A stretch of 64,000 nt of DNA from a virus (IMGVR_UViG_3300043427_002950:1-64000), one strand, 5' to 3'; shown: positions 1 to 6,982, counted from the stretch's first letter. A program made the numbers and translations. Notes: generated by a model from the letters alone, not told the origin.

Positions 1-704
1 CTGCTTATAAGTCGGAAATCCTTGACTTCTTCCAAGTTGCTGGTGCTCCTGGTGTCTATAACAAGGCAACTGGTGCTGGTGTTGGTGCTCAGTATGTCGG
101 CAAAGGTGGATTCGTTGCTGGTCTGAACTATGTTGCCGAGAATGGTGAAGATAGTTCCACTGGTGTCTTTGATTCCGAAGGTGCTCTGAACTTCATTGCC
201 CAACTCGGTTACAAAGGATCTAACTGGGGTGTTGGTGCTGGTTATCGTTATGGTTCTGAGGGCACCCGTCCTCGCACCTACAATGGTCTCCTGGGTGCCA
301 ATGGTGCTCTTGTAGATGGTCAGGAGTCTAATGCCATTGCTCTTAACGCATATTGGCAACCTTCTGAATCTGGTTGGGTTCCCTCCATCAGTGCTGGTTA
401 CGGATATAACTTCGTAAGTGGTACTACTGGTGCTACCGATGCTACCGATTCGGATTCCTGGTTCGTTGGTCTTCAGTGGGCAGATGCTTTTGTTGCTGGT
501 AATACTGCTGGTATTGCTGTCGGTCAAGCACCTTCTGCTGAAACCGCTGGCGTATCTGATGCTACGATGCTTGAGTTCTTCTACAAGTTCCAAGTTACCG
601 ATAACATCAGCATCACTCCTGCTCTGTTCTATGTTGACAACAATCAGCGTTACCAGGACAGCAGCAAGTGGGGTGGTGTAATTCAGACCAAGTTCACGTT
701 CTGA
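1..704 (+). CDS. Outer-membrane porin of cyanobacterial type, 3' part only
   Basis: The reading frame is open from the window edge (first full codon at 3) to TGA at 702-704, so the 5' end lies outside the window. The 233 visible residues are rich in Gly, Ala, Tyr, Trp and Asn in alternating beta-strand patterns. The protein ends in Lys-Phe-Thr-Phe; a C-terminal Phe is the usual beta-barrel assembly signal. Strand-like segments such as GLNYVAENGED, WGVGAGYRYGSEG and ITPALFYVDNNQRYQD resemble the barrel of cyanobacterial SomA/SomB or iron-uptake porins. Its likely role is an outer-membrane channel made in the infected cell, or a virion or adhesion protein. Codon use is more host-like (G+C-richer) than in most neighbours. 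A strong terminator follows directly. The porin fold is well supported, but substrate and host origin are inference. Confidence 0.75.
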   Translation, partial: AYKSEILDFFQVAGAPGVYNKATGAGVGAQYVGKGGFVAGLNYVAENGEDSSTGVFDSEGALNFIAQLGYKGSNWGVGAGYRYGSEGTRPRTYNGLLGANGALVDGQESNAIALNAYWQPSESGWVPSISAGYGYNFVSGTTGATDATDSDSWFVGLQWADAFVAGNTAGIAVGQAPSAETAGVSDATMLEFFYKFQVTDNISITPALFYVDNNQRYQDSSKWGGVIQTKFTF

Positions 705-727
705 TAAATCACTCATAACCTGAGTGG

Positions 728-755
728 AACCACCTCTTCTTGGGGTGGTTTTTTA
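728..755 (+). terminator. Rho-independent terminator after the porin gene
   Basis: The inverted repeat AACCACC / GGTGGTT with a short loop is followed directly by a T-run. It lies 24 nt after the porin stop codon and separates that gene from the epimerase. Confidence 0.85.
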
Positions 756-787
756 TTGACTACATAAAATAGATTACTTTTTAATAT

Positions 788-1708
788 ATGAAAGCATTAG
801 TAACTGGTGGAGCTGGTTTTATTGGTTCCAATCTTGTAGATAAACTTTTGGAAATGGGTCATGAAGTTGTCGTAATTGACAATGAGAGTTCTGAATGTAA
901 CGAGGAGTTTTATTGGAATGAAAGCGCGATTAATGCTAAATTTGATATTGCCGATTATACTAATACTCGGTCTCTTTACGATGCTGTTGATGTAGTATTT
1001 CACCTTGCCGCAGAATCACGAATTCAACCTGCGATTGAAAATCCCATTCTTGCAGTTGCAACAAATTGTGTAGGGACTTGTACGGTTCTTCAATGTGCAA
1101 GAGAAGCAGGAGTTAAAAGAGTCATTTATTCATCCACATCCTCAGCATATGGAAGAAACATTCCTCCATGTGTAGAAACTATGATTGAAGATTGCTTGAA
1201 TCCATATTCTGTATCAAAAGTTTCTGGTGAAAAACTTTGTGAAATGTATTATGAATTGTACGGATTGGAAACGATCATATTCAGATATTTTAATGTTTAT
1301 GGTGAAAGACAACCACTTAAGGGACACTATGCTCCTGTAATTGGATTGTTCTTAAGACAAGCAGAAAATGGAGAATCATTGACAATTGTGGGTGATGGTG
1401 AACAACGTAGAGATTTTACACACGTATCTGATGTTGTAAATGCAAATATTATGGCTGCAATTTCTAATCTAGAACCAAATGCATTTGGTAGAATTTATAA
1501 TGTTGGTACTGGAAAAAATTATTCAATAAATGAAATTGCCAACATGATTTCTGATAATCAAATCAAAATTTCTCCAAGACCAGGGGAGTCAAGAGAAACT
1601 CTTGCAGATAATAATAGGATTAAAAAAACCTTTGGATGGTCTCCAAAGGTATCAATTGATACTTGGATCGAGACACAGGTTAGGAAACCCGTACAGATTG
1701 GTTCTTGA
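788..1708 (+). CDS. NAD-dependent sugar-nucleotide epimerase/dehydratase (extended SDR)
   Basis: This 306-residue extended short-chain dehydrogenase/reductase resembles UDP-glucose 4-epimerases and dTDP-glucose dehydratases. The N-terminal Rossmann motif TGGAGFIGS (residues 6-14) binds NAD. The catalytic YxxxK is Tyr140/Lys144 in NPYSVSK, preceded by the Ser/Thr-rich YSSTSSAYG. The substrate-binding region includes RYFNVYGERQ and the late RDFTHVSDV motif. The length is typical for the family. It probably makes an activated sugar for surface glycan changes, in line with the glycosyltransferase genes further on. The stop codon overlaps the -35 box of the next promoter. The exact substrate cannot be told from the sequence. 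Confidence 0.88.
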   Translation: MKALVTGGAGFIGSNLVDKLLEMGHEVVVIDNESSECNEEFYWNESAINAKFDIADYTNTRSLYDAVDVVFHLAAESRIQPAIENPILAVATNCVGTCTVLQCAREAGVKRVIYSSTSSAYGRNIPPCVETMIEDCLNPYSVSKVSGEKLCEMYYELYGLETIIFRYFNVYGERQPLKGHYAPVIGLFLRQAENGESLTIVGDGEQRRDFTHVSDVVNANIMAAISNLEPNAFGRIYNVGTGKNYSINEIANMISDNQIKISPRPGESRETLADNNRIKKTFGWSPKVSIDTWIETQVRKPVQIGS

Positions 1709-1733
1709 CAAAACTTTACAAAACCTATATACT
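1705..1733 (+). promoter_or_regulatory. Sigma-70-type promoter for the hli operon
   Basis: TTGACA (1705-1710), a 17-nt spacer, then TATACT (1728-1733), 27 nt before the hli start codon. The -35 box overlaps the stop codon of the epimerase gene. Expected to be read early by host RNA polymerase. Confidence 0.8.
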
Positions 1734-1760
1734 ATTGTTGTAAATCGTTACAAAACTACA

Positions 1761-1964
1761 ATGACAGTAACCACGAATGAATTTGGTCAACAAAATATGT
1801 GGGCCAAAGAACCTGAAATGGTTTACCAAGAATATCACCGCAAAGGTCTTATGACCCCTATGCAAACTACCGAGATGTATAATGGACGTTGGGCAATGGT
1901 CGGCATTATTGCTGGTGCTATTTCTTATATCAGCACTGGCAAACTCTTCTTCGGAATCTTCTGA
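1761..1964 (+). CDS. hli: High-light-inducible protein (Hli), 67 aa
   Basis: A small chlorophyll a/b-binding-like protein of the thylakoid membrane that protects photosystems from excess light. The C-terminal half has the signature EMYNGRWAMVG (chlorophyll-ligating Glu/Asn and Arg) followed by one transmembrane helix. The N-terminal part, about 35 residues, is hydrophilic. ATG at 1761 is chosen because it lies just downstream of the sigma-70-type promoter; an in-frame upstream start would begin inside the promoter and epimerase gene. It is first in an operon, and its TGA overlaps the next ATG. Common in cyanophages. Confidence 0.93.
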   Translation: MTVTTNEFGQQNMWAKEPEMVYQEYHRKGLMTPMQTTEMYNGRWAMVGIIAGAISYISTGKLFFGIF

Positions 1965-2050
1965 TGACTGAACTTATTTGGACAGTGACTTCGGTTGCTT
2001 TTTTAGTGACTCTATGCTATGCTGTGGAGAACCTTGCTGAAACTTACTGA
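1964..2050 (+). CDS. Small single-span membrane protein, 28 aa
   Basis: A 28-residue reading frame whose ATG overlaps the hli stop and whose TGA overlaps the next start (ATGA at both ends). This suggests translational coupling. The sequence is one hydrophobic segment (LIWTVTSVAFLVTLCYAV) with a short acidic tail, as expected for a one-helix membrane protein. I do not recognise it as a known photosystem or cytochrome b6f subunit. Its tight position between hli genes suggests a thylakoid location, by inference only. Confidence 0.55.
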   Translation: MTELIWTVTSVAFLVTLCYAVENLAETY

Positions 2051-2250
2051 TGATTGGAAATCTTGAACCAGAAGAAAATGTAATGTCTAAAAGTAATTGG
2101 TTAGTAGATCTGACAATTGCTCTTCAACAACTTCAAGACGAATGCGATTGGTCTAGCGATGATGAACTTAAAGTTTGCATCGCAGGCACCTTAAAAAAAG
2201 ACAAATTTATTGTTATTCAAAACACTACTAAAAGAGGAGAAACAAAATGA
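2050..2250 (+). CDS. Hypothetical protein, 66 aa
   Basis: A small acidic soluble protein in the hli operon. The start overlaps the preceding stop, and the stop (2248-2250) overlaps the ATG of the second hli gene. An internal Met at residue 12 could also serve as start. It contains an Asp/Glu-rich centre (DECDWSSDDELKVC) and a Lys-rich C-terminus. No family is recognised. Confidence 0.6.
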   Translation: MIGNLEPEENVMSKSNWLVDLTIALQQLQDECDWSSDDELKVCIAGTLKKDKFIVIQNTTKRGETK

Positions 2251-2366
2251 AATTCGGATTCACCCCTGAGGCAGAGATCCTCAATGCTCGCCTGGCAATG
2301 CTCGGTTTCGTCGTTGCTGTAGGCACATATCTCACCACTGGTCAGATTATTCCAGGTATTTTCTGA
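2247..2366 (+). CDS. hli: Short high-light-inducible protein (Hli), 39 aa
   Basis: A minimal Hli protein of the short cyanophage type. It has the pattern AEILNARLAMLGF, matching the ExxNxRxAMxGF chlorophyll-binding signature, followed by a transmembrane helix ending in GQIIPGIF. It overlaps the preceding gene by 4 nt and has a purine-rich ribosome-binding site (AGAGGAGA) inside that gene. It presumably acts with D1, D2 and the longer Hli to protect photosystem II during infection. Confidence 0.9.
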   Translation: MKFGFTPEAEILNARLAMLGFVVAVGTYLTTGQIIPGIF

Positions 2367-2383
2367 AATTAGGAGAGTAATTT

Positions 2384-2902
2384 ATGGAACCTAATAAGCG
2401 TCTTGCCGAATATGAATTCGTCTTCCGAGAAGACGGAGAATTTATTACTAAAAAAACTTCGGATATTATTGGCGGAAAAAGAGTAATTATTTTTAGCCTT
2501 CCTGGTGCATTTACTCCAACCTGTACAAATTATCAACTTCCTGGATTTGATGATCTTTATGATGAGTTCAAAAAGCAAGGTATTGATGACATCTTTTGCA
2601 TTTCTGTAAATGATGGGTTTGTTATGAATGCTTGGGCAAAAGAACTTGGAATTGAAAATGTGAAGATGATTCCAGATGGAAATGCCGATTTCACAGATTA
2701 CATGGGTATGCTTGTAGGAAAGTATAACTGTGGTTTTGGTGAAAGGTCTTGGCGTTATGCGATGGTTGTCGATGATATGGTAGTTGAAAAAATGTTCATC
2801 GAATCTGGAAAGTGTGATGATGCAATTGAAGATCCTTACGAAGAAACAACACCAACCAAACTCCTTGAATATGTAAAGTCGAGGCAAATAGTTTCTGTGT
2901 GA
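2384..2902 (+). CDS. Peroxiredoxin (type II/Prx5-like)
   Basis: A 172-residue thiol peroxidase that reduces H2O2 and organic hydroperoxides. The peroxidatic motif PGAFTPTC places the catalytic Cys at residue 47 in the form typical of Prx5/AhpE-like enzymes. A second Cys (IFCISV, about residue 73) could be the resolving residue. ATG 2384 is preceded by AGGAGAG at suitable spacing. It is last in the hli operon and followed by a strong terminator. The grouping with Hli proteins suggests relief of photo-oxidative stress. A glutaredoxin is encoded at 13002. Confidence 0.9.
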   Translation: MEPNKRLAEYEFVFREDGEFITKKTSDIIGGKRVIIFSLPGAFTPTCTNYQLPGFDDLYDEFKKQGIDDIFCISVNDGFVMNAWAKELGIENVKMIPDGNADFTDYMGMLVGKYNCGFGERSWRYAMVVDDMVVEKMFIESGKCDDAIEDPYEETTPTKLLEYVKSRQIVSV

Positions 2903-2915
2903 AATACAAAACTAT

Positions 2916-2940
2916 GGAGGGTTTAATCCCTCCTTTTTTT
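2916..2940 (+). terminator. Rho-independent terminator after the peroxiredoxin gene
   Basis: The perfect stem GGAGGG / CCCTCC with a 6-nt loop is followed by seven T residues. It ends the hli-peroxiredoxin operon. A late promoter box begins at its last T. Confidence 0.92.
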
Positions 2941-2947
2941 ATAAATA
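2940..2947 (+). promoter_or_regulatory. T4-type late promoter box
   Basis: TATAAATA, the T4 late consensus recognised by the gp55-type late sigma with gp33. It lies 25 nt before the C39-like peptidase gene and directly after the terminator of the early operon. Confidence 0.8.
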
Positions 2948-2972
2948 CGGGTAGGTTGTTGAGATATAAGAA

Positions 2973-3650
2973 ATGAAAATAGATCTGCATGATTTTTTCG
3001 TGCATTACGATGAAGAGAATCCAAAACATAAGGCTGCGATTGATGAATTAGAGGCAAAGTTGCCCGCAGAATTTTTGGATGATCAGTCAAATTGGGTTAG
3101 AATTTTTAGAACAAAGATAGCAAAAGCAATATTAGATGTTCCTTGGTTTCCTCAAACCGATAACTTTACTCAACCAAATAGAACATGCAACTCTTCGTGT
3201 TCTGCAATGTTCTTAGAATATTTTAAACCAGGAACTCTTAAGGGACCAAAGGGAGATGATACTTACTTAAAAAAATTATTTTCTTTTGGTGACACCACAG
3301 ATCACGGAGCACAAACAAGAGCACTTCAATCTTTTGGTCTCAATTCCGAATTTAGAAATAACTTAGGATTTGCAGATCTTGATAGGGAATTGAAAGAACA
3401 AAGACCAGTTGTAATTGGTGTTAAGCATAGGGGATCATTGTCATATCCTACTGGTGGACATATGGTTGTCGTGATTGGTAAAACACCTCAAGGCGATTAT
3501 GTTGTAAATGATCCTTATGGATCTTGGAATGATCGTTATACTGGACCAGTTACAAATGGTAAAGGTGCAGTTTACAAAGTAAATGACTTGAAGTATCGTT
3601 GGTTATGTGATGGTCCGAATGCGGGATGGGGTAGAGTATGGAAACCATAG
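2973..3650 (+). CDS. C39-like cysteine peptidase
   Basis: A 225-residue protein with a papain-like C39-type fold. The pattern is an oxyanion-type Gln (FPQTDN, Q61), the nucleophile region CNSSCSAMF (likely Cys76), the catalytic His in GGHMVVVIG (H163), and the Asn/Asp of VVNDPYG (N179/D180). An N-terminal helical region of about 50 residues precedes the domain. It is expressed from a late promoter and overlaps the GH24 lysozyme gene by 13 nt. The pair probably acts on the cell wall at entry or lysis. A role as a structural-protein protease is also possible. Confidence 0.75.
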   Translation: MKIDLHDFFVHYDEENPKHKAAIDELEAKLPAEFLDDQSNWVRIFRTKIAKAILDVPWFPQTDNFTQPNRTCNSSCSAMFLEYFKPGTLKGPKGDDTYLKKLFSFGDTTDHGAQTRALQSFGLNSEFRNNLGFADLDRELKEQRPVVIGVKHRGSLSYPTGGHMVVVIGKTPQGDYVVNDPYGSWNDRYTGPVTNGKGAVYKVNDLKYRWLCDGPNAGWGRVWKP

Positions 3651-4270
3651 AATTTGAAGATGCGGCAGAAAATTTTAAAGGTTTGCCACATCAAAAGAAA
3701 GCATGGGATTTTTTGCAGAAGTCAGTTCATAAAGAAATCCTGGATGAATTTGCAAGAATTTATAGAGATGGTCCAAAGGTAAATTATCTTGTAGATCTTC
3801 CAAAATCTGGCGTTGATTTGATAAAGCAGTTTGAAGGATGTGAATTGAAGGCGTATTATGATCCTTTGAGTGGTGGATTGCCCATTACAATTGGGTGGGG
3901 TTCTACGAAGAGATTGAATGGAACTTCATTCAGAATTGGAGATAGAATTACGCAGCAAGAAGCAGATGAACTTCTTGCTAAAACTTTAAAAAAAGAATAT
4001 CTTCCAGCATTGCAAAAGATTCCATTTTGGAATGAAATGACTGATAATCAAAGAGGAGCACTTCTTTCCTTTTGTTATAATATGGGACCTAACTTCTACG
4101 GGAATAAAAACTTCGCAACCATTTCATTTGTTTTGAAAAATAAACAATGGCATAAAGTTCCAGAAGTACTTTATATGTACAGAAATCCAGGTACATCAGT
4201 GGAACCTGGATTGGCAAAACGTAGAAAAGCAGAGGGATACCTCTGGGAAATGGGAATGAAAAATAAATAA
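3638..4270 (+). CDS. GH24 lysozyme (phage muramidase)
   Basis: A 210-residue protein with a 50-residue N-terminal extension before a GH24 domain. The catalytic set of T4 lysozyme is kept: Glu66 in QFEG, Asp75 nine residues later in YYDP, and Thr84 in ITIGWG. The downstream part has the conserved FCYNMGP and a C-terminal GLAKRRKAEGYLW. There is no signal peptide or membrane anchor, so release would need a holin or delivery with the virion. It is translationally coupled to the C39 peptidase. Alternatives are an endolysin for lysis or a virion-carried muramidase. Confidence 0.9.
   Translation: METIEFEDAAENFKGLPHQKKAWDFLQKSVHKEILDEFARIYRDGPKVNYLVDLPKSGVDLIKQFEGCELKAYYDPLSGGLPITIGWGSTKRLNGTSFRIGDRITQQEADELLAKTLKKEYLPALQKIPFWNEMTDNQRGALLSFCYNMGPNFYGNKNFATISFVLKNKQWHKVPEVLYMYRNPGTSVEPGLAKRRKAEGYLWEMGMKNK
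4262..4269 (+). promoter_or_regulatory. Possible late promoter box
   Basis: AATAAATA at the 3' end of the lysozyme gene, 20 nt before the next start codon. It differs from the T4 late consensus at the first base. Confidence 0.45.
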
Positions 4271-4288
4271 CTAAACAACATAAAAATT

Positions 4289-5530
4289 ATGGAAGATCAG
4301 TTAGGATTACAAGGCGAAGAAACACTCAAGACGAGTCAGCAATCTCAGGATCAAATACCACATGATCCTACTGCTGCTGCTCGTTTTCCTGGTGGATATA
4401 CACCAGTAGGTGAGGGAGTAGATAACACTCCAGTAGAAACTGCACCATCAAGTAATGTTGGTGCAGTTGAAGTTACAACAGATACAGATCTTTTTAATCC
4501 TACATTGGAATCTTATGGTTCTTCTGGAGATAATGTGGTTCTAAGAAATATTACTCCAGCAGAAGCATTTAAAGCTTACGGAATAGATATCACACCAGTT
4601 CAGACAAATGGAATCTCTTTTAATCTTGATACTATATCTTTTGGGGGTGGGAATAATGTTGACGACAGCATTGTTGTTGGCGATCTACCAGAACAAGAAC
4701 CGCCTGTAAATCCTCCTGTAGATCCTCCTGTAGATCCTCCTGTAGATCCCGAAGACCCCGAAGACCCCGAAGATCCAGAAGACCCAGAAGACCCAGAGGA
4801 TCCCGAAGATCCAGAAGATCCAGAAGATCCAGAAGATCCCGAAGATCCAGAAGATCCCGAAGACCCAGAAGATCCAGAAGACCCAGAAGATCCCGAAGAT
4901 CCAGAAGATCCAGAAGATCCCGAAGATCCAGAAGATCCAGAAGACCCAGAGGATCCCGAAGATCCAGAAGATCCAGAAGATCCCGAAGATCCAGAAGATC
5001 CAGAAGACCCAGAGGATCCCGAAGACCCCGAAGATCCAGAAGATCCAGGCAGAGGTAATCCTGGCAATGATAAAGAAGTTGGAAACTCACCTTGGGATGG
5101 AGAAACTGGAGCATCAGACAATCCAGGCAAAGGCAATCATCAAGATGGACAAGACCCCGAATCAAACCAACCTCCAGGTGATTCAAAAAATGACGGAGGG
5201 CAAGATAATAATTCTGAAAATCCTCCTAATAATGGAGGAGGTAAAGGAGGAAATAATGGATGGGGAAATGGAGATCAGGATGCTCCAGGTAACTCGGGAC
5301 CTCATAACAACGCTGAAAATGATGGAAATTCAATTGCAGATGTTATTGATCGATTTGTAGAAGAACATCCAGGAAATAATTGGCATGAAAATATCCCCGA
5401 TGAATTTCATGGGGATCAGCACATCGACAATTCTTACGATGTTATTGATGATTTTGGATCACATAATTATGAAATTCCAATGGTTTATGATGATCATCAT
5501 GATACATCATTTCATCATGATTACAGTTGA
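4289..5530 (+). CDS. Glu-Asp-Pro repeat protein, unknown function
   Basis: A 413-residue protein in three parts. Residues 1-145 are a polar N-terminal region. Residues about 150-253 are an uninterrupted array of Glu-Asp-Pro tripeptides, preceded by VDPPVDPPVDP. The C-terminal part is rich in Gly, Asn, Asp and Pro and ends in a His/Asp-rich tail. Such a low-complexity acidic stalk would be extended and strongly negative. No catalytic domain or membrane segment is seen. It follows the C39/GH24 pair and a late-type box, so it may be a virion decoration or spacer protein. It overlaps the convergent nuclease gene by 10 nt. Function unknown. Confidence 0.75.
   Translation: MEDQLGLQGEETLKTSQQSQDQIPHDPTAAARFPGGYTPVGEGVDNTPVETAPSSNVGAVEVTTDTDLFNPTLESYGSSGDNVVLRNITPAEAFKAYGIDITPVQTNGISFNLDTISFGGGNNVDDSIVVGDLPEQEPPVNPPVDPPVDPPVDPEDPEDPEDPEDPEDPEDPEDPEDPEDPEDPEDPEDPEDPEDPEDPEDPEDPEDPEDPEDPEDPEDPEDPEDPEDPEDPEDPEDPEDPEDPEDPEDPEDPGRGNPGNDKEVGNSPWDGETGASDNPGKGNHQDGQDPESNQPPGDSKNDGGQDNNSENPPNNGGGKGGNNGWGNGDQDAPGNSGPHNNAENDGNSIADVIDRFVEEHPGNNWHENIPDEFHGDQHIDNSYDVIDDFGSHNYEIPMVYDDHHDTSFHHDYS
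4745..5048 (+). repeat. Tandem 9-bp coding repeat (about 33 Glu-Asp-Pro units)
   Basis: The repeat unit is GA(A/G)GA(T/C)CC(A/C) with synonymous variation only. Larger identical blocks of four to six units recur, suggesting expansion by unequal recombination of multi-unit blocks as well as slippage. No unit breaks the reading frame. Confidence 0.95.
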
Positions 5531-5877
5531 TCTGTCATATAAGGTTCTGCTAACCCTTCATTAATTAATTGTTCGTTGAGGGTATTAGGTTCTCCAACAA
5601 AATATAACCAACCCAGTAATCTTCCGTACTTTTCTTCTTTTACGAATTTTACGATTAACTCTTTACCCTCAATATTACTCAAACGGTCTTGCATCCATGC
5701 TTTGGATTTGAGACCTTTTTCTTTTTCTTCTGGATCTGTGGTTCTTGTTTCTGGAGTATTAACTCCTGCTAAACGAACTTTATCACAAAGAGTCAAATGA
5801 AACCCCAAATCGATTTCAACTTCGACAGTATCACCGTCAATAACTCTTTTAATGCTTTTTACTTTGTAGTCGTACAT
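5521..5877 (-). CDS. Thermonuclease (staphylococcal nuclease-like)
   Basis: A 118-residue SNase-family endonuclease cutting DNA or RNA with Ca2+. Visible motifs are RVIDGDTVEVEIDLGF (the Asp/Asp/Thr metal region), VRLAGVNTPE (catalytic Arg and Glu) and KYGRLLGWL (second catalytic Arg region). The ATG encoding MYDYK is preferred over one seven codons upstream because AAGGAG lies seven bases before it. No signal peptide is seen. It is last in a minus-strand operon with late-type boxes at 6983-7011 and overlaps the convergent repeat-protein gene. It may degrade host nucleic acid. Confidence 0.9.
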   Translation of the reverse strand: MYDYKVKSIKRVIDGDTVEVEIDLGFHLTLCDKVRLAGVNTPETRTTDPEEKEKGLKSKAWMQDRLSNIEGKELIVKFVKEEKYGRLLGWLYFVGEPNTLNEQLINEGLAEPYMTDQL

Positions 5878-6026
5878 TTCTTTGCTCCTTTTTTCCAAAC
5901 TCTACGAATTGAAGAACGAACTTCTGGTGGTTGAAGTTTGCTCCTGACGTTTCTGTTTTCATTAAAAAAACCATCATTGGTCAGAAGACGAATGATGATT
6001 ATGATCGGAAGAATTAGTTTCCTCAT
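5859..6026 (-). CDS. Small protein with hydrophobic N-terminus, 55 aa
   Basis: This frame starts at ATG 6026-6024 with MRKLILPIIIIIRLL, a signal-anchor-like N-terminus. It ends in a basic, Arg/Lys-rich tail with two Pro. It overlaps the thermonuclease start by 19 nt and the upstream small membrane protein gene by 53 nt in another frame. The overlaps and charge pattern favour a real exported or membrane-attached peptide, but no family is recognised. It could be a chance frame. Confidence 0.45.
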   Translation of the reverse strand: MRKLILPIIIIIRLLTNDGFFNENRNVRSKLQPPEVRSSIRRVWKKGAKKCTTTK

Positions 6027-6132
6027 TATCCCAGATAAGAACTTTATAGATTACCCAAGATGTGCCAGCTAAACCAACTGAAAGAAGAATAATAACAGAC
6101 CAGACAACATCTCCACCAGTGAGTACATTCAT
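5974..6132 (-). CDS. Small single-span membrane protein, 52 aa
   Basis: A frame of 52 residues with one clear transmembrane segment (VVWSVIILLSVGLAGTSWVIY) and a polar C-terminus rich in Asp, His and Ser. The start overlaps the stop of the upstream 139-residue gene by 4 nt, as is usual in this operon. It might serve in lysis (spanin- or holin-like size) because the operon has late promoter boxes, but there is no sequence proof. Confidence 0.6.
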   Translation of the reverse strand: MNVLTGGDVVWSVIILLSVGLAGTSWVIYKVLIWDNEETNSSDHNHHSSSDQ

Positions 6133-6548
6133 TTTTTATGTTTTAATGAATCAGCAATACCTAAAATAGAACCAGAAATTGAATATAATTCTTGAACGTA
6201 ACTTGTTTTATCAAATTCCTCAAGAGAACTATATTCTCCAAAAGTCCTTTCGATATTTATGGCAGATTGTAACAATTCTTTTAAAAGATTTTCTTCATTT
6301 GAAGTGATCGCATCACCCACAACTTCTGAAAAAATATCCGCAATATATGCCATTCTTGCACATGTTTGGTGTGGATATTCATTTTTATTTAAATGAATTG
6401 CTATATCTTCTACGATACTGCCAAGATCATAAGTCCATTCTGCAATTTCTTTTCTTCTTTTAGAATTGAAGAATTTGTCTTTAAGATCTTTTAATGAAGA
6501 ACCTATAGAAATTAAAATACCAATTGCTTCTAATGTTTCAATTATCAT
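6129..6548 (-). CDS. Hypothetical helical protein, 139 aa
   Basis: The ATG at 6548, starting MIIETLEAIG, is chosen because it overlaps the stop of the upstream gene. The hydrophobic N-terminal helix (ETLEAIGILISIGSSL) is followed by charged helices with heptad-like spacing. The C-terminus ends in basic residues. The arrangement is compatible with a membrane-associated helical protein. No known family is recognised. Confidence 0.65.
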   Translation of the reverse strand: MIIETLEAIGILISIGSSLKDLKDKFFNSKRRKEIAEWTYDLGSIVEDIAIHLNKNEYPHQTCARMAYIADIFSEVVGDAITSNEENLLKELLQSAINIERTFGEYSSLEEFDKTSYVQELYSISGSILGIADSLKHKK

Positions 6549-6831
6549 GTTCTTCTGGTTTTTTCTTAAGATCTGCTTTAAGTGCAATAATAGTAGCAAG
6601 CAAAGACATTAAAGTTTGTATAGATTCTGAAGTGTTATCGTCACATTTACTTGGTGGCTTTGTTGCTCCATTTCGATCAAATGCCTTTATTAAATACAAA
6701 TATTGTATACTATAAGTTATTTTAAAATTGCAAATTACAAAATTAGTAAATGTCATTCCAACAATAGATGCTGCAACAAATGCAACTAATATTGGAACTA
6801 TATTATCTAATGTTGGATATTTAAATTTCAT
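6538..6831 (-). CDS. Hypothetical membrane protein, 97 aa
   Basis: The N-terminal hydrophobic segment (NIVPILVAFVAASIVGMTF, residues 10-28) is a likely transmembrane helix. A second weaker hydrophobic helix (SIQTLMSLLATIIALKADL) is near the C-terminus and followed by a Lys-rich tail. The stop is embedded in the start of the next gene. Two helices and a charged tail fit holin-like topology, but this is only a possibility. Confidence 0.62.
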   Translation of the reverse strand: MKFKYPTLDNIVPILVAFVAASIVGMTFTNFVICNFKITYSIQYLYLIKAFDRNGATKPPSKCDDNTSESIQTLMSLLATIIALKADLKKKPEEHDN

Positions 6832-6843
6832 ATTAAAAGTAAA

Positions 6844-6957
6844 TTATTTTTTCTTCCCACCATTCTTTGCTTTCTTGGCAGTAGCATTGCCAGAATTTTG
6901 TTTTGACTGCTTTCCGCCAGCAGAACCTTTTTTGCCCTTGTTTGCAGATTTTGCCAC
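6844..6957 (-). CDS. Small Lys/Gly/Asn/Ser-rich basic protein, 37 aa, GTG start
   Basis: The frame starts with GTG at 6957-6955, with GGAG seven bases upstream, and ends at TAA 6846-6844. The product begins MAKSANKGKKGSAGG and is composed almost wholly of Lys, Gly, Ser, Asn, Ala and Gln. This is like a nucleic-acid-binding tail or small histone-like peptide. It is first in the minus-strand operon below two late promoter boxes. Confidence 0.6.
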   Translation of the reverse strand: MAKSANKGKKGSAGGKQSKQNSGNATAKKAKNGGKKK

Positions 6958-6982
6958 TGCGGTGCTCCAAATAACACTCAAA

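Noticed and set aside
418-681. 87-codon hydrophobic plus-strand frame within the porin gene
   Set aside because: It is a shifted frame of the porin coding sequence. The Leu-rich composition comes from the GCT/GGT-rich codons, and the porin frame has the better codon pattern and beta-barrel end.
756-787. TTGACTACATAAA element upstream of the epimerase as sigma-70 promoter
   Set aside because: The -35-like box is good and resembles that at 15149, but no convincing -10 box lies 16-18 nt downstream. It remains possible but is not listed.
4600-5186. Two long minus-strand open frames (Gly-Ser-Ser repeats and Leu-Arg-Asp repeats) opposite the repeat protein
   Set aside because: They are a by-product of the 9-bp repeat, which opens several frames at once. 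They have no ribosome-binding site or promoter, and the plus-strand frame has non-repeat flanks and neighbours that fit.
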